From assembly GCF_036345155.1 (NCBI RefSeq), contig NZ_CP107772.1, positions 9,486,001-9,550,000 on the forward strand: 64,000 bases of DNA. The letters run 5' to 3'. Shown one piece after another: positions 45,085 through 53,315 of this stretch. Both the position numbers and the translations under genes were made by a program. A model generated the notes under the pieces. It worked only from the letters and a program-made list of their open reading frames with translations. It had not been told where the DNA came from and did no database searches. Within the stretch, counting starts at the first letter, position 1. Each line of letters begins with the position of its first letter. This DNA comes from Streptomyces sp. NBC_00582. GTDB taxonomy: Bacteria; Actinomycetota; Actinomycetes; Streptomycetales; Streptomycetaceae.

Positions 45085-45319
45085 CGGACCCCTGGGTCCG
45101 CAGCCGCTCCGCCTGCTCCGCGGTCACCTTCTCCTCCGCGCCGCAGAACGTGCACTGCGTCAGGTACGTCGTCGACACCGGGAACAACGGCACGAAGAAC
45201 AGCGTGAACTTGGTGACCCGCTTGCGCAGCGTGTGCGCGGCCGGGTTGCCGCAGCGGCCGCACACCAGCGTCAGGATCGCCAGCTGGTACAGATAGCCCT
45301 TGGTGCCGAAGATGATCAC
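45074..45319 (-). CDS. Small zinc-ribbon protein
   Basis: 81 residues from the GTG at 45319, which has GGGAGGGGA upstream. Two CxxC knuckles (VCGRCGNPAAH and TQCTFCGAEE) are separated by a hydrophobic stretch (FTLFFVPLFPVSTTYL), the pattern of the zinc-ribbon domain proteins near the membrane in Streptomyces. A longer form beginning at an ATG 36 bases upstream is possible. Role unknown; perhaps a metal-dependent adaptor. Confidence 0.82.
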   Translation of the reverse strand: MIIFGTKGYLYQLAILTLVCGRCGNPAAHTLRKRVTKFTLFFVPLFPVSTTYLTQCTFCGAEEKVTAEQAERLRTQGSVTG

Positions 45320-45507
45320 GCGGCTGTTCCCCTCCCGGTCGGTGCCCCTGTGCACCGCCCAGTCTCCTGCATGCGGCAGGCGGGTTCATGACCTGGTCCG
45401 GCCGGGGGACCCCCCGGCCACGAATGCCACCGCCGTCCCGGGCCCGCCGCCATGGTCGTCAGGCGCCACACCCCGGCGCCCTCGTGCTCCGCTCCCAGGA
45501 GAGGCCC

Positions 45508-46488
45508 ATGCCCCGACTTCCACGCCTGGCGGGTGTCACCGCCGTGGCCCTCGCCCTCGGTCTGCTCGCGACGGCTCCCGCGGTGGGCGGCGAACCGACC
45601 GTGTCCGACCCGCGCGTCCTCGCCCACTTCGACTTCGCCCGGGGGCAGACCCCCGAGAACATCGCCCTCGAACCCGACGGCTCCGCCGACCTGACCTTCT
45701 TCTTCGCCCGGACCGTCGTGAACGTCACCCGCACGGGAGCCACCCGGACGCTCGCCACCCTGCCGACGGTGGCCGACCCCCACACCCCGGTCGTGGGAGC
45801 CGCCGTCGTCACCGGCATCGCCCGCGCCTACGACGGCACCCTCTACGTCAACTACGCCACCGGAACCCGCAAGACCGGCATCTGGCGCATCGCCCGCGAC
45901 GGCGGCGCGCCGCGGCAGCTCGCCGAGCTGCCCGCCGACGGCTTCCCCAACGGCCTCGCCCTCGACGAGCGCCGGGGCGTGCTCTACGCCGCCGACTCCG
46001 TGCGCGGCACCGTCTGGCGCGTCTCGCTCAAGAACGGCACCCGCACCGCCTGGGCCACCGGACCCGAACTCGCCCCGGGCACCGGGCCGGACGCCTCCGG
46101 CGTCGGCGTCAACGGACTGCGGTTCCACCACAACGCCGTCTGGGTGTCCAACAGCGACGCCGGCACCCTCCTGCGCATCCCCGTCCGCGAGGACGGCACG
46201 GCCGGCCCCGTCCGCACCAGGGCGACCGGGCTCACCGGCGTCGACGACTTCGGCTTCGTCGAGCGGCACCGCGACACCGTCCTCGCCGCGCTGGTCACGA
46301 GCAGCGAGGTGGTCCGGGTCGGCCCGGACGGCCGCCGTACCGTCGTCCTCACCGCCGACGACGGGCTGTCCAACCCGACCGCCGTGGCCGTACGCGGCCG
46401 AAGCGCCTACGTGACCAGCGCGGCGTACTTCAACCAGGACGACCCGAACCTCCTCCTCGCCCGCGTCCACCAGCGCGCCCGCGGCTGA
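45508..46488 (+). CDS. ScyD/ScyE-like (SMP-30-fold) secreted beta-propeller protein
   Basis: 326 residues. Signal peptide (LPRLAGVTAVALALGLLATAPAVGGEP) then repeated propeller blades: ENIALEPDGSADLTFFFART, VVTGIARAYDGTLYVNYATG, GFPNGLALDERRGVLYAADS, NGLRFHHNAVWVSNSDAG and NPTAVAVRGRSAYVTSAAYF. The fold is the SMP-30/gluconolactonase/ScyD group of extracellular six-bladed propellers. Substrate unknown; relatives are lactonases or binding proteins. Monocistronic, between the zinc-ribbon gene and the convergent amidohydrolase gene. Confidence 0.87.
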   Translation: MPRLPRLAGVTAVALALGLLATAPAVGGEPTVSDPRVLAHFDFARGQTPENIALEPDGSADLTFFFARTVVNVTRTGATRTLATLPTVADPHTPVVGAAVVTGIARAYDGTLYVNYATGTRKTGIWRIARDGGAPRQLAELPADGFPNGLALDERRGVLYAADSVRGTVWRVSLKNGTRTAWATGPELAPGTGPDASGVGVNGLRFHHNAVWVSNSDAGTLLRIPVREDGTAGPVRTRATGLTGVDDFGFVERHRDTVLAALVTSSEVVRVGPDGRRTVVLTADDGLSNPTAVAVRGRSAYVTSAAYFNQDDPNLLLARVHQRARG

Positions 46489-46544
46489 CCCGCGGGCACG
46501 GCCCCGCCCGGAGCCGGTCACCGCTCCGGGCGAGGCCGACGCGC

Positions 46545-48242
46545 TCAGCGTTCGTGCACGACCCGCCCGTCGAACACCGTCATGTCCACCTCGACCTCGG
46601 GGATCGCGCGCGGGTCCAGGTCCAGCAGCGGCCGGTCCAGCACACACAGGTCCGCGACCTTCCCGGCCTCCACCGTGCCCTTCCACTCCTCGGCGAAGTC
46701 CTGCCGGGCAGGGTGCACGGTGTACGCCCGCAGCGCGTCGACCAGGCCCACGCACTGCTCGGGGCCGCTGGTGCGGCCGCTCGCCTTCGACTCCCGCAGC
46801 ATCATCGCGGCCACCCCCTGCCGCCAGTCGGGCTCGGTGATCGGCGCGTCGGAGCTCGCGCAGACCGCGATCCCGGCGTCCAGCGCGGACCGCACCGGCC
46901 ACTGGTAGGCGGACCGCTCCCGGCCCACCACCTCGTCCATCAGGTCCGACACCGTCCACTTGATCGCCGGGTTCATGTTGACGCCCCACCCGTGCTCGGC
47001 CAGCCGGGCCAGGCTGCGGGGACCGACGAAATCACCGTGGATGACGTAGTGCCGGGCGTCCGGCCGGGGCACGGCCGCCTCGGCCGCGACGAACGCGGCC
47101 ACCACCACGTCGATGGCCAGGTCCCCGGTGACATGCACCCCGAGCTGGAACCCCGCCGCGTGCGCGACGCGGATCATCTCCCGCAGCTCCTCGGTCCGCA
47201 GCGCGGGCGTGGCGCCGTGCACGCACAGCGCGCCGTGCCCTCCGTCGGCGTACGGCTCGCTCATCCACGCCGTACGGTTCGGCGGCACCCCGTCGGCGAA
47301 GATCTTCACCCCGAGCACGTTCAGCCGGCGCGGATCGGCCCCGACCGGGGCGCGCAGCTCGGCCAGGCCCTTGCGCAGGTCGTCGGCCGAGCCGCCCATC
47401 GGCGCGGGCAGCAGCAGCACACTCACGCGGGCGTCGAGTTCGCCGTCCGCCGCCAGCCCGGCGTACGCGGTCAGGTTGTCGGTGCTCAGCCCCCCGAAGA
47501 AGGTCGTGGCGCCGCCCGGCCCCAGCCCCGGCTCGGTGTAGCTGGTGATGCCGCGCGTGTGCAGCTCGGCGACGACGGCCCGGATGGCGTCGCGGCGCCG
47601 GGCGACCGTGGGGGAGGGCAGCGCGGCCTGGACGAGGGCCTGCGCGGCCTCGCGGAGGATGCCGGTGGGCCGGCCGTCGGCGTCGCGGTCGAGGACCCCG
47701 CCCGGCGGCGCCGTCGTATCGGCGTCGACGCCGCACGCGCGCAGTGCCGCGCTGTTCGCCCACACCATGTGCGAGGAGAAGTCGGTGAGACACACCGGAT
47801 GGTCCGGCGCCACGGCGTCCAGGTCCCGGCGGTGCGGGAGACGCCCCGGCTCGCTCACGCACTCCGCGAGATAACCGGGGTCCCAGCCCAGCCCCACGAT
47901 CCACTCGCCGGGCCCTGCGGCGGCGACCGCCCGCTCCACCGCCCGTGCCACGTCGGCGATCGACCGCACGGCCGGATGACCGACGTCCAGGGCGAACGGG
48001 GGCTTCGTCATCCCGTACGCGGCGCCGTGCAGATGGGAGTCGTTGATGCCGGGCAGGACGGTCCTTCCGCCGAGGTCGACGACCCGGGTCCCGGGCCCGG
48101 CCAGGGCCCGCACCTCGGCGTCGGAGCCGACGGCCACGATGTCCCGGCCGCGCACGGCCACGGCTTCCGCCACGGTGAACGCGTCGTCGAGGGTGAGGAC
48201 CTGACCGCCGGTCAGGAGGAGGGTCGGGGTGCTGTCGGGCAC
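46545..48242 (-). CDS. YtcJ-type amidohydrolase (amidohydrolase 3 family)
   Basis: 565 residues. Metal-binding signature PGINDSHLHGAAYG, then GEWIVGLGWDPGYL, CLTDFSSHMVWANS, LGVKIFADGVPPNRT (catalytic Lys region), LGVHVTGDLAIDVV, HYVIHGDFVG and CASSDAPITEPDWRQ. It hydrolyses an amide or related bond of a small molecule (relatives act on N-substituted formamides and D-amino acid derivatives). GTG start with AAAGG upstream. It ends an operon with an Rbs-type ABC importer, so its substrate is probably what the importer brings in. Confidence 0.88.
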   Translation of the reverse strand: MPDSTPTLLLTGGQVLTLDDAFTVAEAVAVRGRDIVAVGSDAEVRALAGPGTRVVDLGGRTVLPGINDSHLHGAAYGMTKPPFALDVGHPAVRSIADVARAVERAVAAAGPGEWIVGLGWDPGYLAECVSEPGRLPHRRDLDAVAPDHPVCLTDFSSHMVWANSAALRACGVDADTTAPPGGVLDRDADGRPTGILREAAQALVQAALPSPTVARRRDAIRAVVAELHTRGITSYTEPGLGPGGATTFFGGLSTDNLTAYAGLAADGELDARVSVLLLPAPMGGSADDLRKGLAELRAPVGADPRRLNVLGVKIFADGVPPNRTAWMSEPYADGGHGALCVHGATPALRTEELREMIRVAHAAGFQLGVHVTGDLAIDVVVAAFVAAEAAVPRPDARHYVIHGDFVGPRSLARLAEHGWGVNMNPAIKWTVSDLMDEVVGRERSAYQWPVRSALDAGIAVCASSDAPITEPDWRQGVAAMMLRESKASGRTSGPEQCVGLVDALRAYTVHPARQDFAEEWKGTVEAGKVADLCVLDRPLLDLDPRAIPEVEVDMTVFDGRVVHER

Positions 48243-48277
48243 GGTCGGCCTTTCTGCGCGAGTGGGGGACGGGCAGG

Positions 48278-49249
48278 TCACCGCGTCCTCCGGGGGGCGA
48301 GGTGGGCGAGGGCCGCGCCCGCCACCAGGGCGGCGCCCTGGGCCATCTGCTGCCAGAAGGCGGGCACGTTCAACAGGGTGAGGCCGTTCTGCAGACAACC
48401 GAGGAACAGCACGCCGAGCAGCACCCCGAGGACCGAGCCGCTGCCGCCGCTGAGCGCGACCCCGCCGAGCAGCACCGCCGTCAGCACGGTCAGCTCGAAG
48501 CCCGCTCCCGAGGTCCCCGCCACCGCGCTGTCCAGCACCGACGCCCTGATCGCCCCGGCCAGCGCCGCCGCCACGCCCGTCACCACGAACAGCGCGAACG
48601 GCGCACGGCGCACGGCGATGCCGGAGAGATGGGCCGCCTCCCGGTTGACCCCGATGGCGAAGACATGCCGCCCCGCCGGGGTGAACGCCACGAACAGCGC
48701 GCCCGCCAGCAGCACCAGCCCGGCGATCACGACCGGCGCGTCCACCCCGGCGATCCGCGAACCGCCCAGCCAGGCGAACCCGGACCCGAAGCCGCTCAGC
48801 GGCAGCGGGAACAACTGCTGCGCCAGCCCGCGCACGGCGGTCAGCATGCCGAGCGTCACGATGAACGCCGACAGCCCCAGGTAGCAGCACAGGATCCCGT
48901 TCACGGCACCGACGGCCGCGCCCACCGCCAGCGCGCCCAGCACGGCGACCACCGGCGACTGGTGCTGCTGCCCGGCGAGCCAGCCGGCCACCAGCCCGCC
49001 CAGGGCGAGCGTGGACCCCACCGACAGATCGAGATACCCGCTGATCACCAGCAGGGCCAGCGGAACGGCCACGAGGGCGAGCGTGGCCGCGTCCGTGGCG
49101 ATCCCGCGCAGATTGCCCGCGTCGAGGAAACTGCCCGTCGTCACCTGGAAGACCAGCACCAGGACGGCGAGGACGGCGAGCAGCGGCTGACGGCGTACGG
49201 CGGTGAGCCGGCCGTACGACGTCACACGCGCGGCGGTGAGGGTGGTCAT
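48278..49249 (-). CDS. ABC importer permease, RbsC-like
   Basis: 323 residues, BPD_transp_2 family with about eight to ten helices: VTTGSFLDAGNLRGIATDAATLALVAVPLALLVISGYLDLSVGSTLALGG, FIVTLGMLTAVRGLAQQLF, GRHVFAIGVNREAAHLSGIAV (coupling loop) and TAVLLGGVALSGGSGSVLGVLLGVLFLG. Its start overlaps the ATPase stop (ATGA). It forms the importer with the two genes upstream. The neighbouring amidohydrolase makes a non-ribose amide- or nucleoside-like cargo likely. Confidence 0.93.
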   Translation of the reverse strand: MTTLTAARVTSYGRLTAVRRQPLLAVLAVLVLVFQVTTGSFLDAGNLRGIATDAATLALVAVPLALLVISGYLDLSVGSTLALGGLVAGWLAGQQHQSPVVAVLGALAVGAAVGAVNGILCCYLGLSAFIVTLGMLTAVRGLAQQLFPLPLSGFGSGFAWLGGSRIAGVDAPVVIAGLVLLAGALFVAFTPAGRHVFAIGVNREAAHLSGIAVRRAPFALFVVTGVAAALAGAIRASVLDSAVAGTSGAGFELTVLTAVLLGGVALSGGSGSVLGVLLGVLFLGCLQNGLTLLNVPAFWQQMAQGAALVAGAALAHLAPRRTR

Positions 49250-50781
49250 GCTGCTCCTTCGTGGACGGCCGACAGCAGCGCGGCCTCGGTGAGTTCGGGT
49301 CCGCCCAGCTCGCCGACCACCCGGCCGGCCGAGACGATCAGAGCGCGGTGGGCGAGCGCGACGACCTCCTCGGGGTCGTTGGACGCGAACAGCACGGCGG
49401 TGCCGCGCTCGGCGGCGAGCGCGCGGACGACGTCGTAGATCTCGTGGCGGGACCCCACGTCGACGCCCTGCGTGGGCTCGTCCAGGAGCAGGACGTCGAC
49501 CTCGCGGGCCTCGTTGATCCAGCGGCCGAGGACGAGTTTCTGCTGGTTGCCGCCGGAGAAGGAGGCGGCGGCGAGCCGGGGCGCCGAGGGGCGCAGACCG
49601 ACCGCGTCGGACAGGGCGCCGAAGATCCTGCGCTCGGTGGCGAGCCCGCGCGTCCCGAACCGGGCGAGGCGGCGGACGGACGGCAGGAGCGCGTTGTCGT
49701 GGGCGCTGAGCACCGGGAAGAGAGCCTGGCCGCGTCGGTCGCCGGGGACCAGGGCGATGCCTGCGGCCAAGGCGTCGGAGGGGCGGGAGGGGTGGACGGT
49801 CCGGGTGCCGACCTGGAGGGTTCCCGCGGTCGCGGGATGTCTGCCGTAGATCGTTTCGAGGAGGCTGGTGCGGCCGGAGCCGATCAGGCCGTAGAGGGCG
49901 ACGATCTCGCCTTGGGCGACCGTGAGGTCGAGGGGGCCGAAGTGGGGGCCTCGCAGTGCGTTGAGGGTCAGGCGGTTCGTCGGCGTGTGCGGGTCGCGTC
50001 GTGGTTGATCGCGCCCAGGCGGCGGAGCCGCACAGGGATACGGCCCGCGCCGCTTTGAGGTGGGCCCGGTGATCGCTTGTACCAAGTCCCGGCGGGATTG
50101 GCCTGCCATTCGGGCGTGGTGGGCGACTCGTCCGTCGCGCAGTACCGTCACCTCGTCCGCCAGGCGCTCCACCTCCCCCAGCAGATGGGTGACGTGGACG
50201 ATCGCGAGGCCCTGGGTGCGCAGGTCCTCCACCCGTTCCGCCAGGGCCTCGCTCTCCGCGCGGGACAGGGCCGCCGTCGGTTCGTCCAGGACCAGGACCG
50301 AGGCGCTGCGGCTGAGGGCCTTGGCGATCTCCACCAACTGGCGCTGTCCCATGGGAAGTTCCCCGACCCGGTCACGGGGGGAGCAGGTGGCCGCGACCCG
50401 TTCGAGCAGACCGGCGGCGACCTCCTCCTGGGCGCGCCGGTCGATCCGGCCGTACCGGGTCCACTCCTGGCCGAGGAAGATGTTCTCGGCCACCGTCAGG
50501 GAGTCGACGACGCTGAGCGTCTGGAAGATGATCGCCACCCCGGCGGCGATCGACTCGCGCGGGGTCAGCCGGGCGTAGGAGGTGCCGCCCACCTCGATGG
50601 TGCCCGCGTCGGGCGGGAAGGCCCCGCCGAGGCAGCGGATCAGAGTGGACTTGCCGGCCCCGTTGTGGCCGAGCAGGGCGTGCACCCGGCCCGCCGGGAC
50701 GGTGAGGTCGACGCCGTCCAGGGCCCGGACACCGCCGAAGGACTTGGTCAGGCCCCGGATCCGCAGATTCGGTTCGGTCAT
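49246..50781 (-). CDS. ABC importer ATPase, RbsA-like with two ABC domains
   Basis: 511 residues. First domain: Walker A GHNGAGKST (38-46), VGELPMGQRQLVEIAKAL, SVLVLDEPTAAL. Second domain: a degenerate P-loop GLIGSGRTSLLE, FSGGNQQKLVLGRWI and VLLLDEPTQGVD, the normal asymmetry of RbsA-type ATPases. Starts 10 bp after the binding-protein stop and is coupled to the permease. Confidence 0.95.
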   Translation of the reverse strand: MTEPNLRIRGLTKSFGGVRALDGVDLTVPAGRVHALLGHNGAGKSTLIRCLGGAFPPDAGTIEVGGTSYARLTPRESIAAGVAIIFQTLSVVDSLTVAENIFLGQEWTRYGRIDRRAQEEVAAGLLERVAATCSPRDRVGELPMGQRQLVEIAKALSRSASVLVLDEPTAALSRAESEALAERVEDLRTQGLAIVHVTHLLGEVERLADEVTVLRDGRVAHHARMAGQSRRDLVQAITGPTSKRRGPYPCAAPPPGRDQPRRDPHTPTNRLTLNALRGPHFGPLDLTVAQGEIVALYGLIGSGRTSLLETIYGRHPATAGTLQVGTRTVHPSRPSDALAAGIALVPGDRRGQALFPVLSAHDNALLPSVRRLARFGTRGLATERRIFGALSDAVGLRPSAPRLAAASFSGGNQQKLVLGRWINEAREVDVLLLDEPTQGVDVGSRHEIYDVVRALAAERGTAVLFASNDPEEVVALAHRALIVSAGRVVGELGGPELTEAALLSAVHEGAA

Positions 50782-50790
50782 GGCGGGCGC

Positions 50791-51831
50791 CTAGGAGTTC
50801 TGGGCGAGCAGGGCGTCGATGCGCGCGGTGTCGGTGGGTCCGACCAGGGTGATCGGCACCTGGACGCTCGGGTTCGCCTTTCCGGCGGCCACCGCGAGCG
50901 GCACCTCCACGACCGCGTCGGCGATGTCCTTCGGCGCGAGGGCGGCGGAGGCGCGGTAGAAGGTGCCCTGCTTGATCGCGAGGAGGGAGGGGGCGGCGCC
51001 GTCCTGGCCGCCGACGAACGTCTTCGCGTCGGTCGCCTTGCGTCCCGTCTGCTGCAGGGCCTTGAAACCGCCGTACGCCGCCGCGTCCGTGACGCCGAGG
51101 ACCAGGTTGAGGTCGGGGTGCTTGGCGAGGACGGCCCGGGTCTTGGACAGCCCGGTGTCCGGGTCGATGGCCTGCTCCCGGGCGACGACGTCGACACCGG
51201 GGGCCTTCGCGGTGAACGCGTCGATCATGCCCTTGGTGCGTTCGCGGCCCAGTTGGATGGTGCTGTCGGTGAGGAAGGCGATCTTGCCCTTGCCGCCGAG
51301 CGTCTCGTTGGCCCAGCGCGCGGCGGCCTCGCCGAGGAGCCGGCCGCCCTCCAGGAAGCTGAACTGGATGTCCGCGCTCTGGTGTGCGAGCGATCCGCCG
51401 TACGTCACCCAGATCAGGCCCGCGTCCAGGGCGCGCTTCGCGAGCGCCTCGGTGGCCTCGAAGACCATGGGAAAGGACACGATCGCCGGGACCTCGCGGG
51501 AGACCCAGGTGGTGAGGTTGGCGGCCTGGGTGTCGGCGTTGCCGGCGTCGCTCGTGGTGAGCAGCGAGACGCCCCGCTTCTCGGCGGCGGCGGTGGAGAG
51601 CTTCACCAGGGTCGCGTAGAGGGGGAGCTGGGTGAACGGGTAGTCCAGGCCGATCTGCTTCAGGTCACGTGCCTTCGCCGCGGGCGTGCCCGCCGCCTCG
51701 GCCGTGCTCGCACCGCCGGGGGCCGAGCAGCCCGCGGCGCCGAGCGCCCCGGTCGCGACGGCACCGGCCGACCAGGCGAGGAAACGGCGGCGGGACGCCG
51801 TGGGGACGAGGGCGTACGGGGGTCTGGACAT
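50791..51831 (-). CDS. ABC importer solute-binding lipoprotein (RbsB-type)
   Basis: 346 residues. Signal with twin Arg (SRRRFLAWSAG) and lipobox GAAGC35, so probably Tat-exported and lipidated. Type I binding-protein fold: DYPFTQLPLYATLVKLSTAAAEKRG, VSREVPAIVSFPMVFEATEAL, KIAFLTDSTIQLGRERTKG, LNLVLGVTDAAAYGGFKAL. First gene of the binding protein-ATPase-permease-amidohydrolase operon, divergent from a LuxR regulator 199 bp away. Confidence 0.93.
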   Translation of the reverse strand: MSRPPYALVPTASRRRFLAWSAGAVATGALGAAGCSAPGGASTAEAAGTPAAKARDLKQIGLDYPFTQLPLYATLVKLSTAAAEKRGVSLLTTSDAGNADTQAANLTTWVSREVPAIVSFPMVFEATEALAKRALDAGLIWVTYGGSLAHQSADIQFSFLEGGRLLGEAAARWANETLGGKGKIAFLTDSTIQLGRERTKGMIDAFTAKAPGVDVVAREQAIDPDTGLSKTRAVLAKHPDLNLVLGVTDAAAYGGFKALQQTGRKATDAKTFVGGQDGAAPSLLAIKQGTFYRASAALAPKDIADAVVEVPLAVAAGKANPSVQVPITLVGPTDTARIDALLAQNS

Positions 51832-52030
51832 GGCGGAACTCCCAGGGAAGGCGGCCCGCGTCGGCGGGCGTCCGGCTGTGCCGAACAGGAAAGACCCGCC
51901 CGCCGCGCGACGCCATCCGTAGATGTACCGACAGCCGCCGGGGTCGCCGAACGCCTTGTGGGCCGTGACCGTCACCCCTATCGTTAGGGCCCAAATAACC
52001 TGCCCGTCATCGAACTCCCCGGAGGCCCGC

Positions 52031-53050
52031 GTGTTCGGTCACCGGCAGATCGCCGCCGCCGCCCGCATCGGCATGCTCACCCGGGAACGGGACACCGCGG
52101 GCGCCTGCGCCGAAGCCGTGGAGGAACTGGGCCGGGCCCTGCCCCTCGACGCGGTCACCCTCCTCTCCCGCGACCCCGTCTCCCGCACCCACGTCCAGAT
52201 CGCGGGCGTCGGCTACACCGCCGAGACCTCGCAGGCCCTCGCCGCCGAGTTCGTCGCGACGCCCTGGTACGGCAACGTCGTGGGCCGGGACCTGCCGATG
52301 TCCATCTCCGAGGACGCCGACGACGACCCCGGACCGCGCTTCCGGCACGGCTGGTTCTACGCCGAGCGGGTCCGCCCGACCGGCTTCCGCGACGGACTGA
52401 CCGGGGCGCTGCGGCACGACGGGCGTCTGGTCGGCCTGGTGCACCTGTCCACCGAGGGGCGGGACGTCTACGACACCGAGGCGCGCCGTCTGCTCGCCTC
52501 CCTGCTGCCGGCCCTGGGCGCCCTCGCCGACCCGGCCGACCTGCGCGACCTGGCCGCCGGGGTGCGCGCCGGACTGTTCACCGCCGACGGGGTCGTGGAC
52601 CTGCCGGGCCGGGAACGCGCCGAGGTCCTGCACGACCCGGACTTCCGCCGCCTCGCCGAGGCGTTCCAGGCATCCGGGGGGCTCCGGCTGCGGGTGCTGT
52701 GGCCGGTCGGCGCCACCTGGTGCCGGGTCGTGCTGCGCCGCCGTACCGGCGGACCCGCCCCCGTGCGGGAGGCGGCGCTGGTGACCGAGGTGCCCGTGGA
52801 CCTGCCCTACGGCGTCAGCCCCCGCGAACTGGAGGTGCTCACCCGGGCCGCCACGGGCCAGACCAACCAGGCCATCGCCCAGGCCCTCTATCTGTCACCG
52901 CGCACCGTGCACAGCCACATCGAGCACCTCCTGCGGAAGACCGGCTGCGCCTCCCGCGCCGAGGCCACCGCCCTCGCGGTCCGTGACGGCGTCCTGCGCC
53001 CGGCCCCCGAACACCTCGCCCACTTCGTGGAACACGTACCGGCCGACTGA
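52031..53050 (+). CDS. LuxR-family regulator with N-terminal GAF-like domain
   Basis: 339 residues, GTG start after CCCCGGAGG. The N-terminal ~250 residues are a GAF-like sensor (GHRQIAAAARIGMLTRERDT, LGRALPLDAVTLLSRDPVSR, FRDGLTGALRHDGRLVGLVHLSTEG). The C-terminal HTH is SPRELEVLTRAATGQTNQAIAQALYLSPRTVHSHIEHLLRKTG. It lacks the response-regulator Asp pocket, so it senses a ligand directly. Divergent orientation to the ABC importer/amidohydrolase operon makes it the probable regulator of that operon. A GTTA-N9-TAAC dyad lies between the genes. Confidence 0.87.
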   Translation: MFGHRQIAAAARIGMLTRERDTAGACAEAVEELGRALPLDAVTLLSRDPVSRTHVQIAGVGYTAETSQALAAEFVATPWYGNVVGRDLPMSISEDADDDPGPRFRHGWFYAERVRPTGFRDGLTGALRHDGRLVGLVHLSTEGRDVYDTEARRLLASLLPALGALADPADLRDLAAGVRAGLFTADGVVDLPGRERAEVLHDPDFRRLAEAFQASGGLRLRVLWPVGATWCRVVLRRRTGGPAPVREAALVTEVPVDLPYGVSPRELEVLTRAATGQTNQAIAQALYLSPRTVHSHIEHLLRKTGCASRAEATALAVRDGVLRPAPEHLAHFVEHVPAD

Positions 53051-53058
53051 GCCACGGC

Positions 53059-53238
53059 TCAGCTCCCGGCCGCCAGGCCCAGGGCGATGTCGATGATCAT
53101 GTCCTCCTGCCCGCCGACCATGCCGCGCCGGCCCGCCTCGATCAGGACGGACCGTGTGCCGAGGCCGTACCGGGCCACGGCGGCCTCGGCGTGCCGCAGG
53201 AAGCTGGAGTGGACGCCCGCGTAGCCGAGGCTCGGCGT
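53059..53238 (-). pseudogene. 4-hydroxy-2-oxovalerate aldolase C-terminal remnant
   Basis: Minus-strand codons read [20 protein letters not shown], then [20 protein letters not shown] and [13 protein letters not shown] before the stop. This is the end of a DmpG/MhpE-type aldolase ([14 protein letters not shown]...[13 protein letters not shown] is the family pattern). A stop (TAG) lies directly upstream of the segment, and nothing else of the ~340-residue protein remains. It is a fragment of a meta-cleavage pathway gene. The remaining bases up to 53315 hold nothing recognisable. Confidence 0.7.
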
Positions 53239-53315
53239 CTACGCCCCCGCCGTCCGGACGGCGGCACTCGGGCTGTCACGGGTGCTGCGGGGAGCGGCCC
53301 GACGGCGCGACCCCG

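Noticed and set aside
51983..51999. GTTAGGGCCCAAATAAC as a clear LuxR operator
   Set aside because: Only GTTA/TAAC and the central GGGCCC are symmetric; too weak to list as a site of its own.
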